Shown here: positions 60,201-64,000 of the stretch, in pieces
Position numbering within the stretch: the first letter of the stretch is position 1
Layout of the letters: each line of letters starts with the position of its first letter
Source: Albifimbria verrucaria
Lineage: Eukaryota; Ascomycota; Sordariomycetes; Hypocreales; Stachybotryaceae
Direction: 5' to 3'
Length of the DNA: 64,000 nt
NCBI GenBank assembly: GCA_020081605.1
Contig: JAHREC010000049.1
Location: forward strand, 2,790,001 to 2,854,000
Notes under the pieces: generated by a model
What the model was told of the DNA's origin: nothing
Seen by the model: only the letters and a program-made list of their open reading frames with translations
Databases searched by the model: none
Program-made: the position numbers and the translations under genes

Positions 60201-61308
60201 ATCAATGGTGAGCTTAAAAGATCACCATCTTCAGTCTGCAAGAGGAAGAAGAACGCGCCAGCACTGCCCTTTAGTTTATGCATCACACCTGCCACGATGG
60301 TGCGTTTTCTCGACGGATCCTCAGTAGCACCTTTCCGTCGTGGAATAGGAACACGGAAAGCTTCCTGATTCGAGTGTCTGTAGGTAATGTTCTCTTCACC
60401 ACAGACAAGAACGCCACTCGGACCATCGTTGCCTCCTGGGACCTGGAAGAGCAGGGAAGCGGTTCCATCGACGGGCTCTGACCAGCGACGTACGACGTGG
60501 TTGAGACCCAAGTCAAGCTCGTAATAGACAAGCTGTGTTTCGGCTTCTTGCAGAGCCTGGCCAGATGGGTCTTGATCCACTTCAGAGTAGTCAATTTCCA
60601 ATGCGGCGAAAACAGGGTTTGCATATCCGACATCCAAAGCAACCATGGAAATGACGAGAACTCCAGGCTTGTGGGCTTCGAGCGGAGAAGAAATCGTCAG
60701 TTCGGCTTGGGAATTACGATTCAACACGTAGACAAGCTTATTCTTCTCGGTGGAAGCGATCAAACACGCTCGACCTTTTGGATCACAGGCGAGGTATTCG
60801 CCAGGAATGACCCTTCGCACGCCAGATTTTCCAAACGTCTCCAAGTGCAAACGACTGAAACGGTTTTGAGCAGGCTGGTACTCGACAATGGTTATTCGAC
60901 CAGAATCTGACGCGATAATCAGGTAATCTGGTGATCACTTCAATTAGCATCTTTGGATCAACAAAAGTCCGCCTCACCCTGCGTTGAAAATGCGCAGCGA
61001 GGTAAAAGGCACTTTCATAAAATATCACTAAATGGTTTTCCCAATAGCGGTTGAAGGCACTCACCTTTGTTGCTTCCAGCTAGGCGAAATGCCGCAATGG
61101 ATCGGATGATGCCAAAAACATCATGAGAAAGAAGGGTGATGACCTTTCCCTGAGAGGGATCGGGTCTGAGGAGCGTGAGCTTCGACCCTGAAGCCGTGAT
61201 GATGAGCTGCTCCTTTGTGCCCGCAAACTGACCGAGGACCGCCTGGACGACATTGGTGGGCGGCTGGATCGTCAGCGAGTAGAGAAACATGTTCGAAGTG
61301 GTCGCCAT
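57298..61308 (-). CDS. RSE1: RSE1 (SF3b130/SAP130), U2 snRNP splicing factor subunit
   Basis: Scaffold of the SF3b complex that helps U2 snRNP bind the branch point. It is a triple beta-propeller protein related to DDB1 and CPSF160. Exons: 61065-61308, 58850-60927, 57386-58667 and a 30-nt terminal exon 57298-57327. N-terminus [20 protein letters not shown] and [20 protein letters not shown] are the conserved first propeller. The CPSF_A-like C-terminal region includes [28 protein letters not shown] and ERKIS joined to DLRTRSAFE. Two one-base losses: T run near 60215 and C run near 59899. With these the exons total 1,212 codons (1,211 aa). The intron at 58668-58849 is 182 bp. Essential in yeast, and all domains are present. 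Confidence 0.95.
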
Positions 61309-61615
61309 GTTCTCGGCAGGGCGCAGTTAAGCCCTGCGCGGCTTTGCGGGATTTGAAATGCCAACGCGTTGAGATTTTGTCCTCGGTGAGGCTGTTGTGA
61401 GAGCTTGAAGGTGCTAAAGAGAGAAGCTCCAAAACTTTGGTGCTTGTTCGGCGCCATGGAGAAATGATGTTGCGGGTTCCTGCAAATAGTGGGTCCGAGC
61501 TCTTACTGACCGTGAAATAACATCTGACTTACTGGAGCGAAAACGACTTTATGTAGGTGAAGGAGCCAGCAGGTCCAATTCCACGCCCTGCCATTCTTCT
61601 GCTTGCACCGTCGAC
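61309..61615. promoter_or_regulatory. Shared divergent promoter, RSE1 / MSS51
   Basis: 307 bases between the two divergent start codons, so promoters and leaders must overlap. No specific site assigned. Confidence 0.45.
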
Positions 61616-63255
61616 ATGATGGAGCCTGCTCTGCGCCGAGCTGCTTATAGCTCCTGCGGACGTTGCTGGGCGTCCCTCACCAGGCAATCCGTTGCGACAA
61701 GCTCAGCTAGGGCTTGGATGGTTTCGACTGGCCAATCCGTCCGAAACACTCATTCGAATGCAGGCCGAAACCCCAAGCCTGTCCCTGTAGCGACTGGTTC
61801 GATCAAGAATGCCAGAGATTTTACGTCGAGTGCGAACCCCAAGTCCGAGGCGACCGCCACAGGCAAGACTTCAAGCCCGTCTACTCTGCGACTGAGCGAG
61901 GATGATCTCTTCCACCCGTTTTCGTCGTCCCCGGTCCCCGAATTCCGCCGTCGAGCTGCCTTTATGAGGCAGCATGCATACTGCCCGCACCCGGAGCACC
62001 ATGCCACCAAGATGCCTACTGTGGCGCCAACAGGCGAGGAGCCACAGAGTACCGGCGACATGGCTCCTGCGCACGTTGACTTCGAGTGCCCAGACTGTGG
62101 CTTCCCGTTTACTGCACCAAGGAGCATTGGATGGACGACTACGAGAACCACTTGAAGATTTGCGATACACTCAGACAGATCAACGAGGATGACCATGATC
62201 TTCGATCAGGACGTGTCTTCACCGAAGGCAACCTGCCCGACATGCAGCTGGACGAGGCTATTGTCAACATGACGAACTGGGATACCTTCATGTACACCCG
62301 AGAGTTCGAGGCTATCAACTCAGATCGTTCGATGAGACAGATTACGCGACTGCTTACATACCCCATCACAATCGCTAGCGTGTTGCACGAGTATAGCCCG
62401 TATACTTTCAAGACCGGCGATCGTCTTACCGTCGAAGGTCTCAAGAGCTTGAGCGGTAAGTCTCCTCTTGGTCTGGACTCGTGCATTGAACTATACTGAC
62501 CGAACTAGCACTGCGTTACAATTTGCATCCTCCGCGATCTGGACGTGGTGTTGGCGCCAACCAGATCAAGCCAGAGCCGCCTGCAGTTCGACTCTTCATC
62601 CTCGGCGCACGAGCCGAGTCTTCTCTGCCTCGTGCAGCATGGATTCAGCTCTCCCACATGTTCCCGAAGCCAGGCTGCACCTGATTTTTGTCGGTCCAGA
62701 GAGCATGGCCAACCGAGACGACGAGTTTCCTCTCCCCGAACGAACCGCATCGAACCCCTTCGGTGCCGTCGTGGAAGATCGAATTTGGCCAAAGATGAAG
62801 ATCAGCACCATTGTCGATTACTACCATACGATCCACAAGACTGGTCATTACGCCCCTACGACCCTTACTTTGATTGCTTTGTCCTCTTCCACCCTGGTCT
62901 GGGCCACCCCGCAAGCTCTCACGAGTGGGAAGAGACGCTGCCGTTGCTGCTCGAGACAAAGGTTCCAATCATCGCCACAGGTTACACACAGTTCGACTTG
63001 GAGCGCGATGTTGAATGGGTCCACAAGAAGTCTGCTGGCGAGTTCGATATCCTGCTTGAGCCTGGTGAGAACACCTTCAGGAGCTTGCGATGGGACTTGA
63101 ACGACCTTGATCCTCAGGACATCAGCTGTGGTAACTGGGGTGTCTGGGCCTTCCGTGGCAAGAGGTATGTTGTTCAAAATAATGCTGCTCACTCTGTTGT
63201 GTAACGAAGGCTAATTATTTGATGTAGGTATGAGGCAACCACCAAGGATTCGTAG
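61616..63255 (+). CDS. MSS51: MSS51-like mitochondrial translation factor for cox1
   Basis: Mitochondrial protein of the MSS51 family that in yeast activates COX1 mRNA translation and couples it to cytochrome oxidase assembly. Exons: 61616-62455, 62509-63164 and 63228-63255 (28 nt). Presequence-like Arg/Ser/Ala-rich N-terminus (RRAAYSSCGRCWASLTRQS). The zinc-binding MYND-like region has CPHPEHH, CPDCGFPFYC and KEHWMDDYENHLKIC. The core then follows with NWDTFMYTREFEAINSDR, SAWIQL-type helices, RLHLIFVGPES and GYTQFDLERDVEW. The protein ends RYEATTKDS. Three one-base losses: T run near 62110, C run near 62671 and C run near 62851. Restored length is 509 codons (508 aa). A second ATG follows immediately at 61619. 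Confidence 0.9.
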
Positions 63256-63839
63256 AGATCGTGGTAGAGGTCCGGCCTTGTTCCTGGCGGAGGAAGAGGA
63301 GGGCCAATCTGTAACCATATTGTACATTGCCGTGTATCCATGAGGAATAACAGGTTTAGTCAGAGTAGAAGGATAGACATGACGCAACTCATACTCGAGT
63401 ATGTAATTGGGAGGCCTGTTGAGATCTCGCTGCAAAGGCGCGTAGCTAAGTGTGACACGTGACGGATGACAAACAAAATCAAGCTCCAGCATTCGGGCCA
63501 AAGGTGGTATTTGAATTTCATTCACGAACAAAGCAATCTTCATTCTCTGTGGTACTGCACTGTATGTGAGACATGGACGGCATCTGCAGCCTCGCGAGCG
63601 TAGACACCTCACCCATGTGGGGTCACGGCCCTGCACGGCCCAGCCCGCTATTTCAGGTACGGAGGCACGTTGATGCAACCTGCTGCATCTGCATGTGTAA
63701 CCAACCTGCATCCGACCTCAACCTCGTCACTCTTGGGCCTTCAGACGCCTCACCTCCTCTGCGTGCGGCCCAGGAATACCTCACCCTCTGGTCTCCGACG
63801 CTGGGCCATGACTGCAAGGTTAAGACTCCATAGACGGCC
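63256..63839. other. Intergenic region downstream of MSS51
   Basis: About 580 bases without recognised coding content. The minus-strand frame 63211-63711 lacks any recognisable domain and overlaps the MSS51 terminal exon. Confidence 0.4.
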
Positions 63840-64000
63840 ATGACCGTCGCCGCCGGCACCCCACCGCCCGGGCACCGACCCTCGAGCTCAACCATCCGCC
63901 TCTGCCTCTGCCTCCGTCTCCGCCTCCGCCTCCCCGTCCGGCACCGAGTCCGAACACAGGGCCCCGATCACGACACGTAGGGCGAACCGCTCGGCCCAGG
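63840..64000 (+). CDS. Possible 5' end of a further gene, cut by the window edge
   Basis: An ATG at 63840 opens a GC-rich frame (MTVAAGTPPPGHRP). From about 63895 a frame shifted by one base reads as a Ser/Ala repeat followed by SPSGTESEHRAPITTRRANR, which looks like a real low-complexity protein start. Joining the two would need two lost bases or a splice. No domain is visible, so this is tentative. Confidence 0.25.
63895..63932. repeat. GCCTCT/GCCTCC hexanucleotide tract
   Basis: Alternating GCCTCT, GCCTCC and GTCTCC units near the right edge. In one frame they encode alternating Ala and Ser. Confidence 0.7.

Noticed and set aside
63211..63711. 166-aa minus-strand frame at the MSS51 3' end
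   Set aside because: It overlaps the terminal exon of MSS51 and has no recognisable family content. Likely chance.
1..64000. Secondary-metabolite cluster, transposon or defence-like island
   Set aside because: No polyketide, nonribosomal-peptide or terpene synthase, no transposase, reverse transcriptase or terminal repeats, and no NLR-like gene was seen. Gene content is housekeeping throughout.

Overview
This is a nuclear segment of a filamentous ascomycete, most likely a Sordariomycete and probably Hypocreales. The evidence is short GT-AG introns (about 50-230 bp), pyrimidine-rich leaders, intergenic runs of GGTAC/TACCT words, and a full set of single-copy fungal housekeeping genes. It holds about twenty genes, one tRNA and one decayed fragment. 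I see no transposon, secondary-metabolite cluster, CRISPR array or phage-like system, and I found no convincing undescribed system.

Layout: a broken C-terminal fragment of a fungal transcription-factor-like protein (left edge); a GDSL esterase of the IAH1 type (-); UTP10 (+); a type II NADH dehydrogenase (+); bifunctional THI6 (+); a fungal protein of unknown function (+); an isochorismatase-fold hydrolase (-); the giant AAA ATPase midasin MDN1 (-, 14.8 kb, no introns); mitochondrial ribosomal protein bL12m (+); CTD-kinase gamma subunit CTK3 (-); pyrroline-5-carboxylate reductase (+); histone acetyltransferase HAT1 (-); an LMBR1-family membrane protein (+); a CorA-like membrane protein (-); PKA catalytic subunit (-); an L-type lectin cargo receptor (-); TIM13 (+); an NSRP1/CCDC55-like splicing regulator (-); tRNA-Phe; a cytosolic LysM protein with a cysteine cluster (+); splicing factor RSE1/SF3b130 (-); and MSS51 (+). 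Gene-free stretches hold low-complexity and microsatellite DNA.

Functionally this is ordinary chromosome. Ribosome assembly (UTP10, MDN1), mitochondrial function (NDH-2, bL12m, TIM13, MSS51), RNA processing and transcription (CTK3, HAT1, NSRP1, RSE1), metabolism (THI6, P5CR, esterase) and signalling (PKA) are interspersed. Several genes are divergently paired across 300-700 bp (MDN1/bL12m, HAT1/LMBR1, lectin/TIM13, RSE1/MSS51).

The dominant non-genic signal is a sequence-quality one. Almost every long gene is interrupted by one-base losses, about fifty in total, nearly all in short homopolymers and all in the deletion direction (MDN1 alone has fourteen). Adding back one base per site makes every model I checked divide exactly into codons across all its exons. 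I read this as systematic homopolymer under-calling in a draft assembly. Genes are therefore annotated as single intact CDS spans with break positions noted. The left-edge transcription factor fragment does not follow that pattern and looks truly decayed.
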